DNA of 64,000 bases from positions 124,001 to 188,000 of the forward strand of contig NZ_JADPKA010000006.1 of assembly GCF_023073715.1 (NCBI RefSeq). Reading direction: 5' to 3'. The number at the start of each line of letters is the position of its first letter. The stretch's first letter is position 1. Position numbers and translations under genes: made by a program. This document shows positions 52,365 to 60,871 of this stretch, piece after piece. Under the pieces are notes generated by a model, which worked only from the letters and a program-made list of their open reading frames with translations, searched no databases and was not told where the DNA came from. This DNA is from Bradyrhizobium sp. 164. GTDB taxonomy: Bacteria; Pseudomonadota; Alphaproteobacteria; Rhizobiales; Xanthobacteraceae.

Positions 52365-53060
52365 CTACGGAGCCAGATACCGCATCAGCTCCGGATTGCC
52401 CCTCACCTCCGCCGCCTCGCCTTGCAGCGCGACCCTGCCGCGATCCAGCACGTAAGCGTAGTCGGCGACGCGCAGCGCCAAGTCGAGGTGCTGCTCGACG
52501 ATAATGACGGCGATTGTCTTCGCGAGTTCGATCAGGCGCTCGGTGATCTCCTCGATCACGCCGATCCAGACGCCCTCGGTCGGCTCGTCGAGCAGCAACA
52601 GCTTGGGATCGCCCAGCATGGCACGGCCGATCGCAAGCATCTTGCGTTCACCGCCAGAGAGCGTGCCGGCGGGCTGGTCGAGGCGCTGGCCAAGTTTCGG
52701 GAAGATGGTCAGCACGCGGTCGACCGCACTGGCGTCCTTGTTCGCGAGCGAGCCGACGGCGAGATTGTCCCGCACCGACAGGCGCGCGAACACCGAATGC
52801 TCCTGCGGGACATAGCCGATGCCGGCGCGCACGCGCTCCTGGGTGGCGCGGCGGCTGATGTCGCGGCCGTCGAAGGCGACCTCGCCCTTCCAGGCCGGCA
52901 GCTCGCCGACGATGGTCTTCATCAGCGTGGTCTTGCCAGCGCCGTTGCGGCCGAGCACGGCGACGCCGCCGCGCCAGGGGATGCCGAGGCTGACGCCGAA
53001 CAGCACCTGGCTGCGGCCATAGCCAGCATCGAGATGCTTGATGTCCAAAAATTCAGGCAC
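52365..53060 (-). CDS. Branched-chain/amide ABC transporter ATP-binding protein LivF-type
   Basis: A 231-residue ATPase with Walker A GRNGAGKTTL, signature LSGGERKMLAIGRAML, and LLLDEPTEGVWIGVIEEI (Walker B and D-loop). GTG 53060 is the start and overlaps the livG-type gene by 8 bases. It is the last gene of the amide transport operon on the minus strand; pairing with LivG-type forms the energy unit. Confidence 0.93.
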   Translation of the reverse strand: MPEFLDIKHLDAGYGRSQVLFGVSLGIPWRGGVAVLGRNGAGKTTLMKTIVGELPAWKGEVAFDGRDISRRATQERVRAGIGYVPQEHSVFARLSVRDNLAVGSLANKDASAVDRVLTIFPKLGQRLDQPAGTLSGGERKMLAIGRAMLGDPKLLLLDEPTEGVWIGVIEEITERLIELAKTIAVIIVEQHLDLALRVADYAYVLDRGRVALQGEAAEVRGNPELMRYLAP

Positions 53061-53787
53061 GGCGCAGATAAATCTCCTGGACGGCTTTGTTGGCCTGGAT
53101 CTCGGACACCGTGCCTGATGCCAGCACCCTGCCCTGGTCGAGCACGGTGAGGCGATCGCAGATGTCGCGGATGAAATCGAGGTCGTGCTCGACGATGACG
53201 AGCGAGCAATGCTGCTTGATCGGCTCGAGCAGTTCGCCGGTGACGCGGCGCTCCTCGAGGCTCATGCCGCCGGTTGGCTCGTCCAGCAGCAGGAGTTTTG
53301 GCTTGCCCGCCAGCGCCATCGCGATCTCCAGCCATTGCTGCTGGCCATGCGACAGCGCGGCGGCCGCATCGAAGGCGCGGTTCGCCAGACGAAACTGCGT
53401 CAGCATGGTCATGACCTGGTCGTGCAGCAGCCTGCGCGTGCGCGAGAATACGAGATCGAACAACGAAGACTGCGCCTGCAGCGCAAGCAGGATGTTGTCG
53501 TACAGGGTCAGCGACGGCAGCACGGACGTGATCTGGAATTTCAGGCTCATGCCGGCGCGGGCGCGCTCGGTCGGCGTGAGAGCGGTGATGTCAGTGTTGA
53601 CGAAGCTCACCTTGCCCTGCGTCGGCACTTCGGCCCCGGCGACGCACTTCATCAGCGTGCTCTTGCCGGAGCCGTTCGGTCCTATCAGCCCGTGAAACTC
53701 GTTTTCGCCGACGCTGAGCGCCGCGCCATCGAGCGCGGTGAGCTTGCCAAAGACTTTGCTGATGCCGGAGGCTTCAAGGAGCGGCAT
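53053..53787 (-). CDS. Branched-chain/amide ABC transporter ATP-binding protein LivG-type
   Basis: A 244-residue ATPase: GPNGSGKSTLMKCVAGAE, ALSHGQQQWLEIAMALAGKP, LLLDEPTGGMSLEER. ATG 53787 is used because it is preceded by AAGGAGAAGCGCA, an ideal Shine-Dalgarno; the frame extends beyond without similarity. The signature motif LSHGQQQWLEI is a mild variant of LSGGQ, as usual in LivG/UrtD proteins. It overlaps the livM-type gene by 14 bases. Confidence 0.93.
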   Translation of the reverse strand: MPLLEASGISKVFGKLTALDGAALSVGENEFHGLIGPNGSGKSTLMKCVAGAEVPTQGKVSFVNTDITALTPTERARAGMSLKFQITSVLPSLTLYDNILLALQAQSSLFDLVFSRTRRLLHDQVMTMLTQFRLANRAFDAAAALSHGQQQWLEIAMALAGKPKLLLLDEPTGGMSLEERRVTGELLEPIKQHCSLVIVEHDLDFIRDICDRLTVLDQGRVLASGTVSEIQANKAVQEIYLRRA

Positions 53788-54859
53788 TGCGCTTCTCCTT
53801 GGGTTTGGCACCGAAGCTGCCGACGCGTTCACGCTCGCCGAGGACAAAGCTGATCAAGCCGAGCGGCCGGAACAGGATCACGAGCAGCAGCAACAAGCCC
53901 AGAATGATTGGCCAGATGTCGCGGTAATTGTCCGACAGCCAGAAGCTGACGCCTTCGACGATGACGGCGCCGATGACGGCGCCGATCAGCGTGCCGGAGC
54001 CGCCGAACAGCACGTAGAGCACCACCTGGGTCGAGACCACGACACCGACCATGTTGGGCCAGACGAAGCCTTCATGGAAGGCATAGAGGCTGCCGGCCAG
54101 CCCGGCGATGGCGCCGCCGATGGTGAAGACGATGGCTTTGAGATGCTGCGCCTTGTAGCCGAAGAAGGCGATGCGTTGCTCGTTCTCGCGCAGGCCTGCC
54201 AGCGCAAGGCCAAACTGCGAGCGCACCAGGAAGCGGCAGAGCAGGTAGACCACGACGAGGATGCCGAGCACGAGATAATAGAAGGCCGGCCCTTCCGAGA
54301 GTTCGTATGAACCAAGCGACATTGGCGCGATCGAGGGGATGCCGTTCTGACCGCCGAGATAGTACCAGCCGCGCGCCAGGCGGTCGGCCGCGTAGGAGCC
54401 CGTCAGCGTGCCCAGCGACACGAAGATCACGCTGGAGGGATGCCGCCCCAGCAACAGAAAGCCGCCGAGCAGCAGCGCGAAGGTCAGGCCGATCAGCGTG
54501 CCCGCCGGCAGCACCAGAAACATGTTGGTGATATCGAGGTCGCGCGCGAGCAGCGCGACGCCATAGCCGGCCGATCCGAAGAACAGGGCCTGACCGAAGC
54601 TCATGATCCCGGCATAACCCCAGACGAGGTCGAACGACAGCGCGAACAGCGCGAGGATGATCACGCGCGTCGCGAACACGGTGAGGTAGTCCTGGAGCAC
54701 CAGCGGCGCGAGCAGTGCCGCGACCAGCACGACGCCCTCCACGATCGGCAGGACTTTTCGTCCTGCCCCGGTTTGTTTCCTGGCCCGTCCCGCTGCCACG
54801 CGTTCAGCCATCGCGTCGTCCGCTTCGTCGCCGGCGATGGCCTCTCTTACCCCGCTCAT
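53774..54859 (-). CDS. Branched-chain/amide ABC transporter permease LivM-type
   Basis: A 361-residue permease with about ten hydrophobic segments, starting MSGVREAIAGDEADDAMAER; an ATG 24 bases earlier overlaps the binding-protein gene and is also possible. Landmarks are LFALSFDLVWGYAGIMSFGQ and RIAFFGYKAQHLKAIVFTIG with the EAA-like cytosolic loop, typical of LivM/UrtC. With the LivH-type subunit (56099-56956) it forms the membrane channel. Confidence 0.92.
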   Translation of the reverse strand: MSGVREAIAGDEADDAMAERVAAGRARKQTGAGRKVLPIVEGVVLVAALLAPLVLQDYLTVFATRVIILALFALSFDLVWGYAGIMSFGQALFFGSAGYGVALLARDLDITNMFLVLPAGTLIGLTFALLLGGFLLLGRHPSSVIFVSLGTLTGSYAADRLARGWYYLGGQNGIPSIAPMSLGSYELSEGPAFYYLVLGILVVVYLLCRFLVRSQFGLALAGLRENEQRIAFFGYKAQHLKAIVFTIGGAIAGLAGSLYAFHEGFVWPNMVGVVVSTQVVLYVLFGGSGTLIGAVIGAVIVEGVSFWLSDNYRDIWPIILGLLLLLVILFRPLGLISFVLGERERVGSFGAKPKEKRNAAP

Positions 54860-54876
54860 CGGCTTCCCATTCCGCC

Positions 54877-56094
54877 TCAGCATTCCTTGGGATCGACAAG
54901 CCCGTCGCTACGAGCAACGATCTCATAATTGCCGCTCTTGGCCACCGCGGTATACATCTTCATCTTGCAGTGCCGCTTGCCCGGCACCATCTCGGCAGGT
55001 CCGCCGGGGCCTTCAGCGATCTTGGCATGGTCGAGCGCGCCGGCGACGGACTCGCGGTCGACCTTGCCGGCCTCCTTGACCGCTGCTTCCCACAGCTTCA
55101 GGCCGCGATAGGTGCCGGTGGCGGCGCTGCCGGCGGCGAACAGGAAGTTGCCCGGGAAATCCTTCTCGTAGGCCGCCTGGATCTTTGCGTCGAAGGGGCT
55201 CTCCTTGGTCAACACCTTGAAATAGTCGAGGCAGCTTGCGAGCCCCTCGATCTCGGCGGCCTGATTGATGTTAAGCGTGTTCTCATCATAGTAGACGCAG
55301 GCCAGGCGCCCGCCGTTTTTGAGGAATCCGGCTTCATAGAGCTGCTTGAAGAACGGCCCGACGCCAGGCGGAATGACAGTGTTGAAGACGACGTCGACCT
55401 TGTTGGAGATGATGCGGTTGACGGTCGCGGAGAAATCGACCTGGTCGAGCGGATAGTATTCCTCGAACACGACCTCGCCGCCGTTCGCCTCGATCACCTT
55501 GCGTGCATAGACGTTGAGCGTGTGCGGCCAGACATAATTGGCGCTCGGCAGCGCGAACTTCTTGCCGCCGTTCTTGATCAGCCAGGGGATGAACTCGTCA
55601 CATTGCTGCGCCGGCGTCGGCCCGGTGCAGAACAGGTAGGGCGTGCATTCCTTGCCTTCATAGAGCTGCGGATAGATGTAGAGCGTCTTGCCGCGTGCCA
55701 CGATCGGATCCTTGATCGCGTTGCGCATCGAGGAGGTGATGCCGCCCAAGACCATGTCGACCTTGTCGCGCTGGATCAGCTTGCGGACGTTGCCGACGGC
55801 GACGGATTCGTTGGAAGCGGTGTCCTCGATATAGAGCTCGAGCGGCCGGCCGAGCAGGCCGCCGGCGGCATTGATCTCCTTGATCACCATCTTGGCGACA
55901 TTGGCATCGGCATTGCCGGCATAGGCGATCGGGCCCGTGAGGTCGGTGGCGATGCCGACCTTGATCGGGGCTTCGGCCGCATTGGCCCAGGGAGCCGGAA
56001 TCACCCAGCTGCCGACGCCGGTTGCGACCGCACCGGAGGCAAAAGCAAAATTGGAGAGAAAGCGGCGCCGTGAGAGCTGAGTGCGATCGAACAT
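54877..56094 (-). CDS. Periplasmic binding protein, UrtA/amide type
   Basis: A 405-residue binding protein exported by a Tat-like signal (RTQLSRRRFLSNFAFASGAV). Mature part PIKVGIATDLTGPIAYAGNA, TASNESVAVGNVRKLIQRDK, and the urea/amide-receptor feature YIYPQLYEGKECTPYLFCTG. It lies between the two permease genes, an unusual order (livH - binding protein - livM). Presumed ligand: a small amide or urea, because an amidase is in the same operon. ATG 56094 is preceded by AAAGGGG. Confidence 0.9.
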   Translation of the reverse strand: MFDRTQLSRRRFLSNFAFASGAVATGVGSWVIPAPWANAAEAPIKVGIATDLTGPIAYAGNADANVAKMVIKEINAAGGLLGRPLELYIEDTASNESVAVGNVRKLIQRDKVDMVLGGITSSMRNAIKDPIVARGKTLYIYPQLYEGKECTPYLFCTGPTPAQQCDEFIPWLIKNGGKKFALPSANYVWPHTLNVYARKVIEANGGEVVFEEYYPLDQVDFSATVNRIISNKVDVVFNTVIPPGVGPFFKQLYEAGFLKNGGRLACVYYDENTLNINQAAEIEGLASCLDYFKVLTKESPFDAKIQAAYEKDFPGNFLFAAGSAATGTYRGLKLWEAAVKEAGKVDRESVAGALDHAKIAEGPGGPAEMVPGKRHCKMKMYTAVAKSGNYEIVARSDGLVDPKEC

Positions 56095-56098
56095 GTGA

Positions 56099-56956
56099 CT
56101 AAACCCCTTTTCCTGCGATGAGGCCCTGCGGACGGAATTTGATGAAGACAATGGCGAGCACGAAGACCAGCACGTCGGCGACGACGGGCGCCATCACCCA
56201 CGGCAGCGCCGCGCTGAGCGTGCCGATGACGCCCGCGCCTGCGACCGGTCCGATGAAGGAGCCGACGCCGCCGACCATGACCGCGACAAAACCCTGGATC
56301 AGAAAGCGCAGGCCGAGATCGGCAAACAGGCTGAACACCGGCACGATCAGCGCACCGGCAAGGCCGGCAAGCGCTGCGCCGAACGCAAACGTGGCGCCGT
56401 AGATCAGCGGCGTGGAAATGCCCGACGCGCGTGCCAGCGACGGATTCTCCAGCGTGGCCCGCACGCGCAGGCCAAAGCTCGTGCGCGACAGCAGCAGATA
56501 GCAACCGCCCATCACCAGGAGCGTGATCACGATGATGGTGAAACGCCAGGCCGAGATGTGCATGGCGCCAATGTCGAGCGAGCCGCCGATCGGCTCCGGC
56601 ACGGTGAGGTAGAAGCCGCCGATCAGTCCGCGCACGGATTCCCGGATGATGAGACCGAGCGCATAGGTGCCGAGCATGGCGACGATGGGCGCGGCATAGA
56701 AGCGGCGGATGATCAGCGCCTCCAGCACGAAGCCGAGCGCGCCGACCACGAAAGGCGCCGCAGCCATGCCGGCCCAGATCGGCAGCCCCTTGGCGTAGGC
56801 GAGATAGGTGATGTAAGCCCCGAGCAGGACGAACTCGCCTTGCGCGAAGTTGAAGATGCCCATCATGCTGGCGATGATCCCGAGCCCCAGCACGATAAGG
56901 ACGATGATCGCGCCAAAGCTCAGGATCTCGAACGCCGCGACGAACGCGTTAGCCAT
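56099..56956 (-). CDS. Branched-chain/amide ABC transporter permease LivH-type
   Basis: A 285-residue permease with about eight hydrophobic segments. It contains GLGIIASMMGIFNFAQGEFV near the N-terminus, RATLENPSLARASGISTPLI (EAA-like loop) and GGVGSFIGPVAGAGVIGTLS, typical of LivH/UrtB. It lies 36 bases after the amidase stop and 4 bases before the binding-protein start, so it is transcribed with both. Confidence 0.92.
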   Translation of the reverse strand: MANAFVAAFEILSFGAIIVLIVLGLGIIASMMGIFNFAQGEFVLLGAYITYLAYAKGLPIWAGMAAAPFVVGALGFVLEALIIRRFYAAPIVAMLGTYALGLIIRESVRGLIGGFYLTVPEPIGGSLDIGAMHISAWRFTIIVITLLVMGGCYLLLSRTSFGLRVRATLENPSLARASGISTPLIYGATFAFGAALAGLAGALIVPVFSLFADLGLRFLIQGFVAVMVGGVGSFIGPVAGAGVIGTLSAALPWVMAPVVADVLVFVLAIVFIKFRPQGLIAGKGV

Positions 56957-56992
56957 GCGTTGCGTTTCCGTTCGCCTGCATCGAAGCCTCGC

Positions 56993-58507
56993 TCACATTT
57001 TTTTCCAGTCGCCGATCTGCTCGAAGGCATGGGCGGCGCGGTAGATCGTGGATTCCTCGAACATGCGGCCGACCAGCATCAGGCCGACGGGCAGGCCGTC
57101 GACCATGCCGCAGGGCAGCGACATCGCGGGATGATGGGTGATGTCGAAGGGCGCGGTGTTGGAGATCATCTCGAGCGCGCGGGCTACGTATTCCTCGCGG
57201 CTGGCATTGGGCTCCGGCAGCTTGGTCGCCTTCATCGGCGTGGTTGGCATCAACAGCAGATCGTAGTCGCTGAAGGCCTTGTCATAGGCCGCGGTGAGCC
57301 GGCGGGAGATGTTGAGCGCCTTGCCGTAGAAGCGTGGGCCGAAATTGTTGTTGATGTAGGTGCCGAGCATCATGAACAACTTCGTGGTCTCGGACAGCGA
57401 GTCGGCCTGCCGGCGCCAGCCGCGGTGAAAATCCATCAGGGAGGTCGAATAGAGATCGCCGCGGCTGAGGCCGTAGCCGTCGCCGAACATCATGGTCTGG
57501 GTCAGGCCTTCGGTGCCGATCGGGGTCCAGATCGCGCCGCCCAGGAGGTGCATCGGGATCGATACCGTCTCGACGCTGGCTCCAAGATCCTTGAAGCGTT
57601 TTGCCGCCTCGCGCACGCTTTCATTGACCGCCGCCTCTGCGGCCGGCTGCTCAAAGCCTTCCTTGACGATGCCGATCTTCATCCCTTTGACGCCCTGGCC
57701 GAGCGCCTTGGTGTATTCCTCGACCTTCGGCGCCTTGATGCGCGGATCGTAGCCGTCGTCGCCGGCGAGCACTTCGAGCAGCAGCGCGTTGTCGGCGACC
57801 GTCGCAGTCATCGGCCCGGTATGATCGATGTAGATCTCGATCGGCATGATCCCGGTATAGGGCACGAGGCCCCAGGTCGGCTTCATGCCGTAGATGCCGC
57901 AGAACGAGGACGGCATGCGGATCGAGCCGCCCTGATCGCCGCCGATCGCCATGTCGACCTCGCCGAGCGCAACCACGACGCCAGAGCCTGACGACGAGCC
58001 GCCGGCCGAGTAGCCCATCTTGTGCGGATTATGCACTGGCCCGTACGAGCCGGTGTGGCTGCCGCCAGACAGGCAGAAGTGCTCGCAATGCACCTTGCCC
58101 TTGATCTCGGCGCCGGTATCCAGCATGCGCGTGACGATCGTGGCGTCGAAATCGGGCACATAGCCTTCCAGCGTGGACGACCCGTTGGTCATGGGAACGC
58201 CGGCCAGCATGATGTTGTCCTTCAGCGCGACGGTCTTGCCCTTGAGCTTGCCGCTGGCGGCGCCCTTTACGGTCGACTTGCGATACCAGGCATTGCGCGG
58301 GTTCTCTTCGGCCGAGGGCCGGTAGCCCGGCGTGCGCGGGTATTTCACCTCCGGCACCTCGTCCGGCATCGCGGCGACGAGATTGTAGGCTTCGATCGAG
58401 CCCTGCATCAGGCCGCGGAACGAGGCGACGTCGTCGTCGGTCAGCGAAAGGCCGCACTGCTCGGCGACGCTGCGAAGTTGGGCTGGCGTGGGAAGAACAA
58501 CTGTCAC
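56993..58507 (-). CDS. Amidase (amidase signature family)
   Basis: A 504-residue amidase starting at GTG 58507 behind an ideal GAGGAGAGCGCC. The Ser-cisSer-Lys triad is complete: Lys96 in GKTVALKDNIM, Ser171/172 in YSAGGSSSGSGVV and nucleophile Ser195 in GGDQGGSIRMPSS. These enzymes hydrolyse amides to acids and ammonia in the cytoplasm. Neighbours (AmiC-like sensor upstream, ABC transporter downstream) point to uptake and use of small amides or nitrile-derived amides as nitrogen source; mandelamide and aliphatic amides are possible substrates. Confidence 0.93.
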   Translation of the reverse strand: MTVVLPTPAQLRSVAEQCGLSLTDDDVASFRGLMQGSIEAYNLVAAMPDEVPEVKYPRTPGYRPSAEENPRNAWYRKSTVKGAASGKLKGKTVALKDNIMLAGVPMTNGSSTLEGYVPDFDATIVTRMLDTGAEIKGKVHCEHFCLSGGSHTGSYGPVHNPHKMGYSAGGSSSGSGVVVALGEVDMAIGGDQGGSIRMPSSFCGIYGMKPTWGLVPYTGIMPIEIYIDHTGPMTATVADNALLLEVLAGDDGYDPRIKAPKVEEYTKALGQGVKGMKIGIVKEGFEQPAAEAAVNESVREAAKRFKDLGASVETVSIPMHLLGGAIWTPIGTEGLTQTMMFGDGYGLSRGDLYSTSLMDFHRGWRRQADSLSETTKLFMMLGTYINNNFGPRFYGKALNISRRLTAAYDKAFSDYDLLLMPTTPMKATKLPEPNASREEYVARALEMISNTAPFDITHHPAMSLPCGMVDGLPVGLMLVGRMFEESTIYRAAHAFEQIGDWKKM

Positions 58508-58674
58508 GGCGCTCTCCTCAAAGGCTTCTTGATCCCTGGCGTGGACGGAAGCCGCCTGGTCCCGCGCCTGCACAGCGCGGGACCAAATCGGCATCGCGTC
58601 GATATTACAGACAGAAATATTTTCCTTTTCAAGTATTATTTCGAAAATCCGCCAGCACCCTCGACAATCTCGTT

Positions 58675-59895
58675 TTAGACCGGCTTGATCAGCTTGAAAT
58701 CGAGACCGTCAGCCTCGGCGAGATACATCTGCATCCGGGCGTGACCGTTGCGAACGGTGACCGGCCCGCGCGCGCCGCCATAAACGATGTTGCGCCCCGC
58801 CGCGAGCATCGGAGCCATGGACAACGAACCTGCCTTGTTCGCGACGGCTTCGAGGAAACGCAGGCCTTCGTAACTGGACTGGCCGAGCGAGCCGATCGGC
58901 GGAGCGTTTGGTCCGAACATCGCGCGATAGCGGATCTGGAAGTCGTCGTTGCTCCGCGAGCCGATGCCCGGGAAATAGCCGGAGGCGCAGAACATGTTCT
59001 CGCTGTTGTCGGCGCCGATGCCGAGCAGGACCGTCTCGTCCATCGCGCCGGCCAGCCGCAGCGTCGTCGCGGCAAGCCCGCATTCGCCGAAGGCACGGTT
59101 GAAGGTGATGCTGTCGGTGCCGATCAGCGAGATCAGCACGACATCCGGCCTCGCGGCGCGGATGCGCGCCAGATGAGGCTGGTGATTATCCTCGCCGAGG
59201 GGAACGAACTCCTCGCCGACGACAAGGCCGCCGGTTTCGTTGATGTAATTCTTCACGGCGCGATGCGACTGCCAGGGCCAGACATAGTCGCTGCCGATCA
59301 GGTACCAGCGCGACGCGTTCTTGACCTCGGCGAGCCAGTGGATCGAGGGCCGGCTCTGCCAGCGCGGCGTCTCACCGATCGCCATCACGCCCGGCGTGCA
59401 CTCACCGCCTTCATAGACCGGCGTATAGATGTAGGGGATGCGATGACGCGTGGTGACGTCGCGCAAGCCGACACGGACCGCGCTGGTGTGCAGCCCGACG
59501 ATGAGGTCGACCTCGTCGAACGCGATCGCCTGCTCGGCGCGGTTCAGCACCTCGTCGAGCGGTCCGCCAGCGTCGTAAATGGAAAGCTCGATTTCGCGCC
59601 CGAGGATGCCGCCGCGCTTGTTGATCTCGGCAACCGCGAGCTTGGCGCTGTTGGTCGCACAGGGGCCCCAGACTCCAGGCGAGCCGGTGCAGCAGATGAA
59701 GCCGCCGATCCGCAGCTTGTTCGCGCGGCGCCGCTTGAAGAAGGCGTGATCCCTGGGCGACAAGACACCATCAGCCGCCGATGACGACAGATTCCTGAAC
59801 AGCAAGGACGGCGGCAACGCCGGGCCGCCGTGAGCCGGGAAGTTCACCGTCGCGCGCACGCCAACTCCTGTCTGGGACCAGACTTGAAAGCACAT
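58675..59895 (-). CDS. AmiC/UrtA-like amide-binding protein, probably cytoplasmic
   Basis: A 406-residue protein from ATG 59895; the frame can also open at TTG 59934. No signal peptide precedes the ligand-binding fold, which starts KLRIGGFICCTGSPGVWGPC and includes YIYTPVYEGGECTPGVMAIG and YLIGSDYVWPWQSHRAVKNY, close to AmiC and UrtA. In Pseudomonas, AmiC senses amides and sequesters the antiterminator AmiR; no amiR-like gene is visible here. It is divergent from marR and leads the operon of amidase and transporter, so it may be a ligand sensor for that operon or an atypical receptor. The first 65 residues are unlike either family and may not be translated. Confidence 0.82.
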   Translation of the reverse strand: MCFQVWSQTGVGVRATVNFPAHGGPALPPSLLFRNLSSSAADGVLSPRDHAFFKRRRANKLRIGGFICCTGSPGVWGPCATNSAKLAVAEINKRGGILGREIELSIYDAGGPLDEVLNRAEQAIAFDEVDLIVGLHTSAVRVGLRDVTTRHRIPYIYTPVYEGGECTPGVMAIGETPRWQSRPSIHWLAEVKNASRWYLIGSDYVWPWQSHRAVKNYINETGGLVVGEEFVPLGEDNHQPHLARIRAARPDVVLISLIGTDSITFNRAFGECGLAATTLRLAGAMDETVLLGIGADNSENMFCASGYFPGIGSRSNDDFQIRYRAMFGPNAPPIGSLGQSSYEGLRFLEAVANKAGSLSMAPMLAAGRNIVYGGARGPVTVRNGHARMQMYLAEADGLDFKLIKPV

Positions 59896-59953
59896 TGAGC
59901 AGGCGGCCGCGGCTTCCGCCCTTTTGTTGGGCAATGATCCTATTTTGAAAATA

Positions 59954-59965
59954 TTGAATATTCAA
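59954..59965. promoter_or_regulatory. Palindromic operator between marR and the amide operon
   Basis: TTGAATATTCAA is a perfect 12-base palindrome in an AT-rich divergent gap. MarR proteins bind such palindromes, so it likely controls both marR and the amide operon. Confidence 0.6.
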
Positions 59966-60014
59966 CAATTGAAGTGCATATAGATGCGGCATTGATTGCA
60001 AGACATTCACTCAT

Positions 60015-60482
60015 TTGGGTCAAGACGAAGTCTTAGCCGTGGCAAAATCCTCGAAAGAAAACTCACCGATCACCGATCACCTCGCCTATCTGCTCGCGCA
60101 AGCCAACCGGGAGATCAACCGCCAGCTCGAGCTGCGGTTGAGCAAGGAGGGCGTGCCGGTCGAGCAATGGCGCATCCTGAAAGTGCTGTCGGATGGCAAC
60201 GGCCATTCGATGGGCGAACTCGCCGATGCCGTGCTGCTCAACCATCCGACATTGACCAAGATGATCGACCGCATGGTCTCGGACACGTTGGTCTACCGCG
60301 TGCAGGATCCGAACGACCGCCGCAAGGTGCTGATGTTCATCTCCGACCGCGGCAAGGTGCTGAGCAAGAAGCTCAACTCGCTTGCGGTGGACCAGGAGGA
60401 GCACATCCTGGAGAGCTACGGCGACAAATCGACGAGTGAGCTCAAGCGGCTGCTGGAGAGCTTGATCGACAGCTCGAATTGA
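60015..60482 (+). CDS. MarR family transcriptional regulator
   Basis: A 155-residue winged-helix regulator: dimerisation helix AYLLAQANREINRQLELRLS, recognition region MGELADAVLLNHPTLTKMID and wing VYRVQDPNDRRKVLMFISDR (with the conserved D-x-R-x). The start is TTG 60015 or GTG 60039. It probably represses the divergent amide operon and releases it when ligand is present. No other gene follows on the strand. Confidence 0.9.
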   Translation: MGQDEVLAVAKSSKENSPITDHLAYLLAQANREINRQLELRLSKEGVPVEQWRILKVLSDGNGHSMGELADAVLLNHPTLTKMIDRMVSDTLVYRVQDPNDRRKVLMFISDRGKVLSKKLNSLAVDQEEHILESYGDKSTSELKRLLESLIDSSN

Positions 60483-60871
60483 GGGCTGATTAAGTTCGGC
60501 TTCTTAAAGCACGTCGTCCTTGACAAGCGAAGTTCTTGGCAACGCGCAGCGTTGTCCGGGGCGGAGGGCCGATCCAGGGCCCATTACCACCGCATTTACT
60601 TGGCGAAGACTGGCGGTTGCCTGCGTCGCGCCGCGACTTCCCCTGGGTAATTGGCTTCGCCAGGACGACGGTGGGGTGAGAGCTGGGCGCGTCACGCTCA
60701 ACTGTCATCGCCCGCCTTGTGCGCACTTGCGCACTGCAACAGGCGATCCAGTATTCCGGAGACGGTCGCGATTGAGCCGAGAAGCCGCGGCGTAATGGAT
60801 CGCCCGATCAGTCGGGCGACGACAGTCGAGAATGAGGCGCCGGTGTTGCGCCCCACTAATACATTCAAGCC
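60483..60871. other. Intergenic region between marR and secA, no gene seen
   Basis: Both genes converge here. A small hairpin CGCCCGATCAGTCGGGCG near 60801-60818 is a relic of the palindromic family found at 20447-20554 and may help end secA transcription. Other open frames are short and lack coding character. Confidence 0.6.
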
